Positions 9,446-16,782 of a stretch of 64,000 bases of DNA are shown here, in pieces. Origin of the DNA: Mesorhizobium sp. (lineage in GTDB: Bacteria; Pseudomonadota; Alphaproteobacteria; Rhizobiales; Rhizobiaceae). The position numbers and the translations under genes were made by a program. Location: NCBI RefSeq assembly GCF_024710845.1, contig NZ_JANJTZ010000052.1, forward strand, positions 46,289 to 110,288, read 5' to 3'. Position 1 is the first letter of the stretch. Every line of letters starts with the position of its first letter. Below the pieces are notes generated by a model. That model saw only the letters and a program-made list of their open reading frames with translations. It was not told the origin of the DNA and searched no databases.

Positions 9446-9569
9446 CCCCCTCCACCACTTCGTGGTCCCCCTCCCCCGCTTCGCAGGGGAGGATCGGCGG
9501 CACCGCCGGCGCGACCTGAATCCTCCCCCGTTCACGGGGGAGGGGGACCGCCGAAGGCGGTGGAGGGGG
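9446..9569. repeat. Palindromic intergenic repeat (inverted pair)
   Basis: The sequence between the two minus-strand genes is an inverted pair. CCCCCTCCACCACTTCGTGG and CCCCTCCCCCGCTTCG on the left return as CCTCCCCCGTTCACGGGGGA and CCGCCGAAGGCGGTGGAGG on the right. Each half also folds on itself. This is the style of dispersed palindromic elements common in rhizobial genomes. It fills the gap between the GcvT-family gene and the COG1233 gene and could stabilise or attenuate the transcript. Confidence 0.75.
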
Positions 9570-9589
9570 CGCGATGGAGAAAGGCGCGT

Positions 9590-11257
9590 TCATGCTGACC
9601 TCCGCCCGAGCACAGCCCGCGCCGCATTCAGCCCCGGCACGCCTGAAATCCCGCCGCCCGGGTGCGAGCCGCTACCGGCGAGCCAGAGGCCGTCGATCGG
9701 CGTTGCGTAGCGCTCGGCGCCGAAAAAGGGTCGGTTGACCAACATCTGGTCGACCTGCAACTCACCATGATGCCAGTGGCCGCCGGGCATGCGGTAGCGC
9801 GCCTCGATGTCGGCGGGCGTGAGCAGCTCGGCGTGTTGCACCAGCGCTCCGATCCCCGGCGCATGGCGTTCCAGAACTGCCATGATCGCGGCCAGGAAGG
9901 CAGGCTTGCCCGCCTCCCAGCCACCCTTGAGGTCGTAGGGCGCGAACTGGATGTTGGCGGAGAGCACGCAGCCGCCAGCGGGCGCGAGCGAGGGATCGGA
10001 GAGCGATGGCAGGACGATCTCCATCGCCGGCTCGGGCGAGAACTCACCGTATTTCGCCGGGTTGAACGCACTCTCCACCGCCTCGGACGACGGCGCGATC
10101 ACCAGCCGGCCGGCCAGCGCTTCGCGCGGAGCGCGGAAGGCGGGGACGGCGGAGAGGGCGAGATGCAGCTTGGCGACGTTGCCCTTCATCCGGATCGCCA
10201 GTGCCTTGCGCACCACGCCGGTGTCGAGCTCGTCCGCGCCGACGAGATCGACCAGCGTCGTGCGCGGATTGATCGCCGAGACCACCGCGCGGGCGCGCAG
10301 TTCGGTCCCGTCGGCCAGCCGGACCCCGGCAGCCGCACCCTTTTCGACCAGGATGCGGGAGACCTCGGCATGGGTGCGGATCGAAGCGCCTGCCGCCTCG
10401 GCCGCCTTCCTTATCGCCACAACGACCGCGCCCATGCCGCCACGCGGCACGACCTGCCCGCCTGCGACCCCCGCCATCTCGCCGGTGAGGCGATAGTAGA
10501 GGCCCAGCAGCGAGGTCGGCGAACGCGGCCCGAGATGACTGCCGAGCACCGCCTCGAAGGCGACGAAGCCCTTCAGCAGGTTACTGCTCAGATGTTCTTC
10601 CGCCACGTCGTGGACGTTCATCAGCATCATGCGCAGGAAGTCGCGCATGTCCTCGGTGCCGAGCCGCTTGAGCGCGAGCGCCGCGCCGCCGACGCCGAGC
10701 ATCTCGGATAGCGGCATGCCTTCGAGGCCCGGCGGCAGCCTGGCCAGGAAGGGCTTCAGGATCGCTGCATAGCGCACGAGCTGCGCCCGCATCGCGAGCC
10801 AGGCCCGCTTCTCTGTCTCGGATACGTCGCCGTCGATCGCCTCGCCCCAGCCGCCGGACAGGATGATGGGATCGCGGTGGGGGGAGAGGAGAGCAGTCGG
10901 TGCGAGGTTCGCACCACCCCCACCCCTTACCCCTCCCCGCAGGGGGGAGGGGGTCGCCAGCGTCTCAGAATTCCCCTCCCCCTTGCGGGGAGGGGTAAGG
11001 GGTGGGGGTGGAAGCAAGAGCGCGTTCATATCCAGATTGAGCGCCTTGACCACTTCCGGATGGAGGCGGTTGAGCACATGCGCCGTCGAGGCGCGGTAGC
11101 CGGGGAAGAACTCTTCCGTCCGCGCCGGTCCGCCCAATTCCGCATCCGCCTCGACCAGCAGCACCTTGCGCCCGGCCTTGGCGAGCACTGTCGCAGCGAC
11201 CAAGCCATTGTGGCCGCCGCCGATGACGATGACGTCGAAGGTCTCAGATGACGTCAT
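9590..11257 (-). CDS. COG1233 (phytoene-desaturase-like) NAD(P)/FAD-dependent oxidoreductase, copy 1
   Basis: This 555-residue flavoprotein has an N-terminal FAD-binding fold (VIVIGGGHNGLVAATVLAKAG) and a C-terminal FAD-binding motif (DGLWLAGSGSHPGGGISGVPGLNAA), as in phytoene desaturase-like oxidoreductases. No carotenoid genes are nearby, so carotenoid chemistry is unlikely. Residues about 83-118 are a Pro/Arg/Gly-rich insert (PPPPLTPPRKGEG ... SPLRGGVRGGGG) encoded by a palindromic repeat that has landed in frame; without it the protein matches the length of its downstream-family relatives better. It overlaps the start-proximal neighbour at 11244 by 14 bases, so the two COG1233 genes are co-transcribed. 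It probably oxidises an amine-related substrate of this island; that is inference. Confidence 0.87.
   Translation of the reverse strand: MTSSETFDVIVIGGGHNGLVAATVLAKAGRKVLLVEADAELGGPARTEEFFPGYRASTAHVLNRLHPEVVKALNLDMNALLLPPPPLTPPRKGEGNSETLATPSPLRGGVRGGGGANLAPTALLSPHRDPIILSGGWGEAIDGDVSETEKRAWLAMRAQLVRYAAILKPFLARLPPGLEGMPLSEMLGVGGAALALKRLGTEDMRDFLRMMLMNVHDVAEEHLSSNLLKGFVAFEAVLGSHLGPRSPTSLLGLYYRLTGEMAGVAGGQVVPRGGMGAVVVAIRKAAEAAGASIRTHAEVSRILVEKGAAAGVRLADGTELRARAVVSAINPRTTLVDLVGADELDTGVVRKALAIRMKGNVAKLHLALSAVPAFRAPREALAGRLVIAPSSEAVESAFNPAKYGEFSPEPAMEIVLPSLSDPSLAPAGGCVLSANIQFAPYDLKGGWEAGKPAFLAAIMAVLERHAPGIGALVQHAELLTPADIEARYRMPGGHWHHGELQVDQMLVNRPFFGAERYATPIDGLWLAGSGSHPGGGISGVPGLNAARAVLGRRSA
10914..11012. 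repeat. Palindromic repeat inserted in frame within a COG1233 gene
   Basis: CACCCCTTACCCCTCCCCGC at the left returns inverted as GCGGGGAGGGGTAAGGGGTG at the right, about 100 bases in all, with a short AT-richer centre. It belongs to the same general class as the repeat at 9446 but is a different sequence. It lies wholly inside an open reading frame and keeps it open, adding roughly 35 Pro/Gly/Arg-rich residues. Confidence 0.85.
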
Positions 11258-12863
11258 GGGCGTCGCTCATCTGCCGGTTGGGCCGCTTCAGGTCGCGCAG
11301 GATCTCGGCCGCCGCGTTGCGGCCCGGCGCGCCCATCACGCCGCCGCCCGGATGGGTGGACGAGCCGCACATGTACAGGCCGCCGACCGGCGAGCGGTAC
11401 TGCGCATAGCCCGGCACCGGCCGGTTGAAGAGAAGCTGGTCGAAGGTGAGTTCGCCCTGGAAGATGTTGCCCTCGGTCAGGCCCACTTCCGCCTCGATCT
11501 CGCGCGGCGTGCGCACCTCCATGTGGACGATGCGGTCGCGAAAGCCGGGCGAATAGTGGGCGATCTGCGAGATCACGGTCTCGGCGAAGGCGTCGCGATC
11601 GGCGTCGGTCCAGTCGCGCCCGTCGATCTTCGGTGGCGCGTATTGAACGAAGCAGGACATGAAATGCTTGCCCGCGAGCGCCATGGTCGGATCGAGCGTG
11701 GTGGGCAGCACCATGTCGAGGAAGGGATCGCGCGAGAAGCGCCCCTCCTTCCAGTCGTCATAGCCGCGCTCCATCCGCTCGACCGTGTCGGTGAAGTGCA
11801 TGTCGCCCTTGAGACAGGGCGAATCCTTCGGTAGGGCCGGAAACTCCGGCATCGAGTCGAGCGCGATGTTCACCTTGCCGGACGAGCCGCGGATCTTGAA
11901 GTTCCGGACGCGCCGCAGAAAGGGCTCGGGCAGCTCCTTCTCCTCGACCAGTTTGAGGAAGGTGCGCTTGACGTCGGCGTTGGAGATCACGAGCTTGCCG
12001 GAAACCTCCTCGCCGCTCGCCAGTACGACGCCGGTGGCCCGGCCGTTCTTCACCGCGACATGGTCGACCCCGGCGCCGGTGCGGATCGTGCCGCCCGAGG
12101 CGATGAAGGAGTCCGCCAGCGCCTTGGTGACAGCACCCATGCCGCCACGAGCATAGCCCCAGGCGCCGACCGAGCCGTCGACCTCGCCCATGTAGTGGTG
12201 CAGCAGAACATAGGCGGTGCCAGGCGACATCGGACCGAGCGCCGTGCCGATGATGCCCGACAGCGCCAGGTTCGCCTTGATCACCGGCGTCTCGAAATAC
12301 TCGTCGAGGAAGTCGGAGATCGACATGGTCCAGAAGCGCAGCATCAGCGCCATCTCCTGCGCCGTCAGCCCGCCGAACTTCCTGCCGAGATAGAGCAGCT
12401 CGCCCAGATCGCGGGGCTTCAGGCTCGTCGGGTCGGGTGCCGTGCGCATGAGGAGCGGCTGGATGAAACGGCACTGGCGGGTCACGTCGCGCGCATAGCG
12501 GTCATAGGCCTCGGCGTCGCGCGGTGACCAGCGCGCGAACTCGCGCCGGTGCGCGTCGTGGTCGCGGTAGGAGGCGAGGTAGTCGCCGTCCTGCGTGAAC
12601 ACCGCCCCACCCTCGTAGGGGATCACCTGCAGGCCGAAGCGCGGCAGTTCGAGGTCGCGCATGATCTCCGGCCGGAACAGCGAGCAGACATAGGAACAGT
12701 TGGAGTAAAGCCAGCCAGGCGTCAGCTCGCGCGAGGTGGCGGCGCCGCCGATCCAGTCGTTCTTCTCGACCACCAGCACGTCCAACCCCGCCCGCTGCAG
12801 GTAGCAGGCGTTGACGAGGCCATTGTGGCCCGCACCGATGACGATGGCGTCCCAGGTCTTCAA
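11244..12863 (-). CDS. COG1233 (phytoene-desaturase-like) NAD(P)/FAD-dependent oxidoreductase, copy 2
   Basis: This 539-residue flavoprotein is the first gene of the minus-strand unit running 12863 to 7973. The FAD-binding N-terminus is [21 protein letters not shown], then [19 protein letters not shown]-terminal FAD motif reads [26 protein letters not shown]. It is a paralogue of copy 1, overlapping it by 14 bases, and has a normal length with no repeat insert. Its start lies about 60 bases from a BetI-like operator at 12927 and faces the methyltransferase gene divergently. Substrate unknown; a two-subunit or two-step oxidation with copy 1 is possible. Confidence 0.88.
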   Translation of the reverse strand: MKTWDAIVIGAGHNGLVNACYLQRAGLDVLVVEKNDWIGGAATSRELTPGWLYSNCSYVCSLFRPEIMRDLELPRFGLQVIPYEGGAVFTQDGDYLASYRDHDAHRREFARWSPRDAEAYDRYARDVTRQCRFIQPLLMRTAPDPTSLKPRDLGELLYLGRKFGGLTAQEMALMLRFWTMSISDFLDEYFETPVIKANLALSGIIGTALGPMSPGTAYVLLHHYMGEVDGSVGAWGYARGGMGAVTKALADSFIASGGTIRTGAGVDHVAVKNGRATGVVLASGEEVSGKLVISNADVKRTFLKLVEEKELPEPFLRRVRNFKIRGSSGKVNIALDSMPEFPALPKDSPCLKGDMHFTDTVERMERGYDDWKEGRFSRDPFLDMVLPTTLDPTMALAGKHFMSCFVQYAPPKIDGRDWTDADRDAFAETVISQIAHYSPGFRDRIVHMEVRTPREIEAEVGLTEGNIFQGELTFDQLLFNRPVPGYAQYRSPVGGLYMCGSSTHPGGGVMGAPGRNAAAEILRDLKRPNRQMSDAHDVI

Positions 12864-12924
12864 ACGGCGTTCCCCTCGCAGTGTCGCGCAAGGCTGCCAC
12901 GGAAAATCCCCGCCTGTCCAGTCA

Positions 12925-12945
12925 TATTGAATGAACGTTCAACAA
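12925..12945. promoter_or_regulatory. BetI-like operator 1 (COG1233 / methyltransferase divergent region)
   Basis: The sequence TATTGAATGAACGTTCAACA contains a perfect 10-base palindrome, TGAACGTTCA (12932-12941), extended on the left by ATTGAATG. It looks much like known BetI operators (ATTGAACGTTCAAT style). It lies in the 156-base gap between the divergent COG1233 gene and the methyltransferase, immediately upstream of a plausible promoter for the latter. Its half-sites match the palindromes at 21535 and 24303. Confidence 0.75.
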
Positions 12946-12951
12946 GAGCGC

Positions 12952-12979
12952 TTGCACTTTCCCTCAACTGCGCTAGGGT
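12952..12979 (+). promoter_or_regulatory. Candidate sigma-70 promoter for methyltransferase-betI-potD
   Basis: TTGCAC (12952-12957), a 16-base spacer and TAGGGT (12974-12979) form a passable -35/-10 pair. It begins seven bases after operator 1, so a bound repressor would block polymerase. It is about 40 bases upstream of the methyltransferase ATG. Weak promoters of this shape occur by chance in high-GC DNA, so this is tentative. Confidence 0.4.
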
Positions 12980-13019
12980 TTGCCTTGAATTCGCCGAAGG
13001 CTGCGGGAGAGTTGGGCGC

Positions 13020-13799
13020 ATGCAGCACGACCCCGAATATGACGACACGGCCATTCGCTTCCTGGAAGCCCTGTGGGGCGACGGCTGGCTGTCGCCGGGC
13101 GGGCCGGAGGAGGTCGACCGCGTGCTCGACGGCGTCGACGTCAAGGGCAAGCGCGTGCTCGACATCGGCTGCGGATCGGGAGGCATCGCAATCCACATCC
13201 TGCGCAAGCACGGTGCAGCGCATGTGACAGGATTCGACGTCGAGGAGCCAGTGATCCGCCATGCAATCGACCGCGCCGCGCTGTGCGGCATCACCAGCGG
13301 CATCGACTTCGTCCAGGCCGCGCCGGGCCCCCTGCCCTTCCCCGATGCAAGTTTCGACATCGTCTTCTCCAAGGACGCGCTGCTGCACGTGCGGGACAAG
13401 GACGCCCTCTTCGCCGAGATCTTCCGGGTGCTGAAACCCGGAGGAACCTTCGCCGCGTCGAACTGGATGATTTCGCACGACGGCGAACCGTCCGCGGACA
13501 TGAAGTCCTACATCGCCGCGGAGGGTCTCTCCTTCGCAATGGCCTCGCCCGCGCGCTACAAGGCCGCTATGGAGCGCGCCGGGTTCCGCGATGTCGTGAC
13601 GGTCGACCGCAATCCCTGGTATCGCGAAGTCGCGCGGGGGGAACTGGAGCGGCTGAAAGGCCCAATGTTCGAGAAGGCGTCGAACGCGGTTGGCGAGGAC
13701 TACGTCCTGAAGAACATCAAGACCTGGGAAGCCATGCAGAAGGTGCTTGACTCGGGCGAGCACCGGCCCACCCATCTGCGCGGAAAGAAGCCGGACTAG
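13020..13799 (+). CDS. PEAMT-like SAM-dependent N-methyltransferase
   Basis: This 259-residue class I methyltransferase resembles the catalytic half of phosphoethanolamine N-methyltransferases. It has the leading [19 protein letters not shown] element, motif [17 protein letters not shown] near residue 45, the acidic post-II region, [21 protein letters not shown], and [16 protein letters not shown]. The start ATG follows GGGAGAG. It is eight bases upstream of the BetI-like regulator and heads the unit methyltransferase-regulator-binding protein. A methyl-adding enzyme in what looks like a demethylating, catabolic island is unexpected. The acceptor is unknown; an amine is the best guess. Confidence 0.85.
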   Translation: MQHDPEYDDTAIRFLEALWGDGWLSPGGPEEVDRVLDGVDVKGKRVLDIGCGSGGIAIHILRKHGAAHVTGFDVEEPVIRHAIDRAALCGITSGIDFVQAAPGPLPFPDASFDIVFSKDALLHVRDKDALFAEIFRVLKPGGTFAASNWMISHDGEPSADMKSYIAAEGLSFAMASPARYKAAMERAGFRDVVTVDRNPWYREVARGELERLKGPMFEKASNAVGEDYVLKNIKTWEAMQKVLDSGEHRPTHLRGKKPD

Positions 13800-13807
13800 T
13801 CAGACAG

Positions 13808-14512
13808 ATGCTCAAGACCGCCGAACGCCCGAAGTCGGAACAGCCCAAGGAGCCGGAGGCGGAACGCAAGGGCCGCAAGGCCTCGAAGGAGACGCGCCGG
13901 CTGCAGCTGATCGAGGCGACGATCGATTCGCTGGCGAAGCGCGGCTATTCCGAGACGACGATGGCCGACGTGGCCGACGGCGCGGGCCTGTCGCGCGGCA
14001 TCGTCAACTTCCACTTCGAATCGAAGGAGAAGCTGCTCGTCGCCACGCTGCAGCACATGTCCGAGGAATATGCGGCGCACTGGCGCGGCGCGCTGGACAA
14101 GGCCGGCGACGACCCGGCGAAGCGGCTGGCGGCGGTCGTGGCTGCCGATTTCGACCGCGCGGTCTGCTCGCGCCGCAAACTCGCCGCCTGGTGCGCCTTC
14201 TGGGGCGAGGCGAAGTCGCGGCCGACCTACCAGGCGCTGTGCGGATCGCGCGACCTCGCCTACCAGAACACGATGGTCGAGCTGTGCGCCGCGCTCGCCC
14301 GCGACGGCGGCTACTCCTTCGACGCGGAGAAGGCCGCGCTCGGCCTGTCGGCCATGCTCGAGGGCCTGTGGCTGCGGCTGATGATGGGCGGCGACGAGAT
14401 CAACCGCGAGAAGGCGCAGGAGGCGGCCTTCGAGCACCTGGCGATCGCCTTTCCAAAGCACTTTCCGCTTGCCGGCAACCGGCGGGCGGAGTCGGGAATC
14501 GCGGTCACGTGA
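13808..14512 (+). CDS. BetI-like TetR-family transcriptional regulator
   Basis: This 234-residue regulator has a basic, charged N-terminal extension of about 27 residues. The TetR helix-turn-helix follows at about residues 50-70 (TTMADVADGAGLSRGIVNFHF). The ligand domain is of the BetI (TetR_C_6) type, with SRRKLAAWCAFWGEAKSRPTY and LSAMLEGLWLRLMMGGD matching the BetI pattern of AWLAFWA and LIDGLWLR. BetI responds to choline; here no betaine aldehyde or choline dehydrogenase genes are present, so the inducer is likely another amine. It is probably the repressor of the three palindromic operators in this island and, being in the operon of operator 1, autoregulated. Confidence 0.9.
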   Translation: MLKTAERPKSEQPKEPEAERKGRKASKETRRLQLIEATIDSLAKRGYSETTMADVADGAGLSRGIVNFHFESKEKLLVATLQHMSEEYAAHWRGALDKAGDDPAKRLAAVVAADFDRAVCSRRKLAAWCAFWGEAKSRPTYQALCGSRDLAYQNTMVELCAALARDGGYSFDAEKAALGLSAMLEGLWLRLMMGGDEINREKAQEAAFEHLAIAFPKHFPLAGNRRAESGIAVT

Positions 14513-14552
14513 AGACCCAAGGGAACAGAAAACGGGACAGGAGAACCCCACC

Positions 14553-15638
14553 GTGAGAACAATTGGCAGACGGACATTTCTTGTTGCATCGCTAGCCGCC
14601 GCGTTGGCCGCGTCGGTGTCGACCGCTTCGCTCGCCGAGGACAGCGAACTGACAGTCTTCGACTGGTCGGGCTATGAAGACCCGGCCTTCCATCCGAAAT
14701 ATGTCGAGAAATACGGCGACTCGCCGACCTTCACCTTCTTCGGCGACGAGGACGAGGCCTTCGAGAAGATCCGCGCCGGCTTCAAGGTTGATCTCGCCCA
14801 TCCGTGTTCGCAGAGCGTGGTGAAATGGCGCGAGGCGGGCCTGATCGAGCCGCTGGACACCTCGAAGATCCGCGGCTGGAACGACCTAAATCCGGGCATC
14901 ATGGCGATGAAGAACCTCGCCACGACCGAGGACGGCAAGGCGTGGTTCATGCCCTGGGACTGGGGCAATACCGCGCTCACCTACAATTCCGAGAAGATCA
15001 AGCCGGAGGAGGTCGCCTCGCTCAAGGCGTTCGCCGATCCGAAGTTCAAGGGCCGCGTCTCGATCGGCGACAATGTCGACGACGCCTATGCGCTGGCGAG
15101 CCTTGCCATCGGGCTGAAGGACTGGACGCAGATGACCGACGACCAGTTCAAGCAGGCGTCCGACTTCCTGCGCGAGGTGCACAAGAACGTGCGGCTCTAC
15201 TGGACCGATTCCACCGAGATCGTGCAGGCGCTGGGCGGCGGCGAGGTCGACCTCGCCTGGGCGTGGAACGACGCCGGCACGCAGCTCGCGAACGAAGGCA
15301 AGCCCTTCGTCATCAACCGCGACACGACCGAGGGCCTGACCACCTGGGTCTGCGGCTACGTGATGATGAAGGACGCGCCCGGCAACAAGGACAAGCTCTA
15401 CGAGTTCCTGTCCGACGTGAACGACGACCCCGAGGTCGCCAAATACATCGTCAACGACTGGGGCTACGGCCACGCCAATGCCAAGGCGATGGAAGCCGTC
15501 GATCCGGAAGTGCTGAAGGCCAAGGGCTATGCCGACGTCGCGAAATTCGTCGACAAGACGCTGTTCCAGGCGCCCGTGCCGGCCGACCTCAAGGGCAAGA
15601 TGATCGCCGAGTTCGAGAAGATCAAATCGGGGTATTGA
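14553..15638 (+). CDS. PotD-like extracellular polyamine/amine-binding protein with Tat signal
   Basis: This 361-residue periplasmic solute-binding protein is of the spermidine/putrescine type (SBP_bac_8/PotD). The start is GTG at 14553, preceded by GACAGGAGA. The N-terminus has a twin-arginine motif (IGRRTFLVAS), a hydrophobic core and an ALA-type cleavage site before EDSELTVFDW. Mature features include FDWSGYEDPAF, DLAHPCSQSVVKW, MPWDWGNTALTYNSEKI and GEVDLAWAWNDAG. It should deliver substrate to PotB/PotC/PotA encoded at 18.6-21.4 kb, although those genes are in a separate, opposite-strand operon. Aromatic residues of the pocket suit a cationic amine ligand; the exact ligand is unknown. 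Confidence 0.92.
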   Translation: MRTIGRRTFLVASLAAALAASVSTASLAEDSELTVFDWSGYEDPAFHPKYVEKYGDSPTFTFFGDEDEAFEKIRAGFKVDLAHPCSQSVVKWREAGLIEPLDTSKIRGWNDLNPGIMAMKNLATTEDGKAWFMPWDWGNTALTYNSEKIKPEEVASLKAFADPKFKGRVSIGDNVDDAYALASLAIGLKDWTQMTDDQFKQASDFLREVHKNVRLYWTDSTEIVQALGGGEVDLAWAWNDAGTQLANEGKPFVINRDTTEGLTTWVCGYVMMKDAPGNKDKLYEFLSDVNDDPEVAKYIVNDWGYGHANAKAMEAVDPEVLKAKGYADVAKFVDKTLFQAPVPADLKGKMIAEFEKIKSGY

Positions 15639-15677
15639 GGGGATGCGGTTTAGGGCGGGGGCGCGGGCGTTGCGTCC

Positions 15678-15867
15678 CCTTCTCCCCTTGTGGGAGAAGG
15701 TGCCTGAGCGAAGCGAAGGCGGATGAGGGGTGTTGCGAGGATCTGGGCGCGCCAGGACGAGGCGCAGTCAGCATTGTCCGCCACCGCCTCACTCCGTCCA
15801 ACACTCCTCATCCAACCTCGCTCTCGCTCCGCTCGGCTCGGCCACCTTCTCCCACAGGGGGAGAAGG
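15678..15867. repeat. Inverted pair of palindromic repeats after potD-like gene
   Basis: CCTTCTCCCCTTGTGGGAGA plus AGG (15678-15700) and CCTTCTCCCACAGGGGGAGA plus AGG (15845-15867) are near copies in opposite orientation, each a hairpin. They flank partly matching GAGCGAAGCGAAGGCGGATG / CATCCAACCTCGCTCTCG blocks. This is a typical dispersed rhizobial repeat and may serve as the terminator of the methyltransferase-betI-potD unit. No gene is seen in 15639-15877. Confidence 0.75.
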
Positions 15868-15877
15868 ACAGGCGCGA

Positions 15878-16327
15878 TCAGGAGCGATCGCGCAGTTCGA
15901 CCGGCGAGACTGCCGCAGCCAGCAGGCGCTTGACGAGGTCGTGGTGCGGTCGGCTGTCGTGGCTGGGCTCGTCGGATGCGTCACCCTGCTGCCAGAACGA
16001 AACGCGGCGCAGTTGCGCGGCCATGTTGCTGACGATCACTGCCAGCGCGCGCAGCGAGGCGGCGATGTCGAGCGCGTCAGCGGGGTCGGTGCCGTAGCGG
16101 ACATTGGGAAGAGCCGGCGACCAGAGCCTGCCGGCTGTGTTCCATGTCGAGCCGGCGACGTAATCTCTTGCGATCAGATCGGCCTGACGGGCGGCCCACA
16201 GCACGCAGAAGCGGACCCAGGGCGTATCGCCGGCAGACTTTTCGGCGAGAGAAGCGAGCGCAAGCAGGGTCGAGACGATGCTGACCAGCACCTCCTGCCG
16301 CCTCCCTGTTATCGCCTTCCAACCCAC
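15878..16327 (-). CDS. Hypothetical protein, GTG start (149 aa)
   Basis: The frame is open further upstream but looks like coding sequence only from VGWKAITGRRQEVLVS. A GTG start there is preceded by AAAGGAG at ideal spacing, which decides the start. Residues about 14-60 are hydrophobic and amphipathic (VLVSIVSTLLALASLAEKSAG; FCVLWAARQADLIARDYV), and the C-terminal 30 residues are polar and His/Asp-rich. I recognise no family. Repeats flank both sides and its strand is opposite to potD and the amine oxidase, so it may be an old insertion or remnant. Real but unassigned. Confidence 0.55.
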   Translation of the reverse strand: MGWKAITGRRQEVLVSIVSTLLALASLAEKSAGDTPWVRFCVLWAARQADLIARDYVAGSTWNTAGRLWSPALPNVRYGTDPADALDIAASLRALAVIVSNMAAQLRRVSFWQQGDASDEPSHDSRPHHDLVKRLLAAAVSPVELRDRS

Positions 16328-16499
16328 CGCCGGCTCCTTTCCGTCGCACCGGCGCCATGGTCCGTCAGTTCGGAAGGGGTGAGGATAAACATTTTCGCAA
16401 GTCGAACGGAAAGAAGGGGTTGGCGGAAAGAGGGGCGAATTTGATCCACAGGGCGGGCGGGGTTTTTGGCCGCCGCACCCCCTTGCGCGGCGTCTTCCC

Positions 16500-16622
16500 G
16501 GCGGCCGGAGGCCAGCCGGGAACCATTGATCGCTGGCAAGTGGGCACTGCCGGATATGCCGCGGATGCGTTTTCGGCGTGTAGCCGGAGAGAAGAATGGA
16601 TACCGGCTGGCCTTCGGCCGCC
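16500..16622. repeat. Inverted-repeat element (CCGGCTGGCCTTCGGCCGCC arms)
   Basis: The left arm at 16500-16519 (GGCGGCCGGAGGCCAGCCGG) and the right arm at 16603-16622 (CCGGCTGGCCTTCGGCCGCC) are inverted copies with one mismatch, enclosing about 83 bases. Each arm also folds on itself. This layout resembles the small mobile palindromic units scattered in alphaproteobacterial genomes. Confidence 0.65.
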
Positions 16623-16715
16623 GGCATGACGGAGGTGTGGGGGTGGAAGACGACGGAAGGGACGTGCCGAGGATGGCGGAGGAGCGGGCGGCAGGGACTG
16701 TCGAGGTCGAGGCCT

Positions 16716-16726
16716 CCCCCCCCCCC
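16716..16726. repeat. Homopolymeric C11 tract
   Basis: Eleven consecutive C residues lie 56 bases upstream of the amine oxidase ATG. Long C runs slip during replication. Located between a promoter and a start they can alter expression. There is no independent evidence of phase variation here. Confidence 0.6.
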
Positions 16727-16782
16727 GCCCTCGCCCGATCCCTCGGACCGATGTAGACAGAAAAGAAGACGGACTATTTCCA

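Larger units (their letters stand above)
16328..16782. other. Gene-free stretch with repeat remnants upstream of the amine oxidase
   Basis: No convincing gene lies in these 455 bases. The middle is the inverted-repeat element described at 16500. The right part holds an 11-base C run. No copy of the ATTGAATG-type operator is visible, so the amine oxidase may be controlled differently from the rest of the island. Confidence 0.6.
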
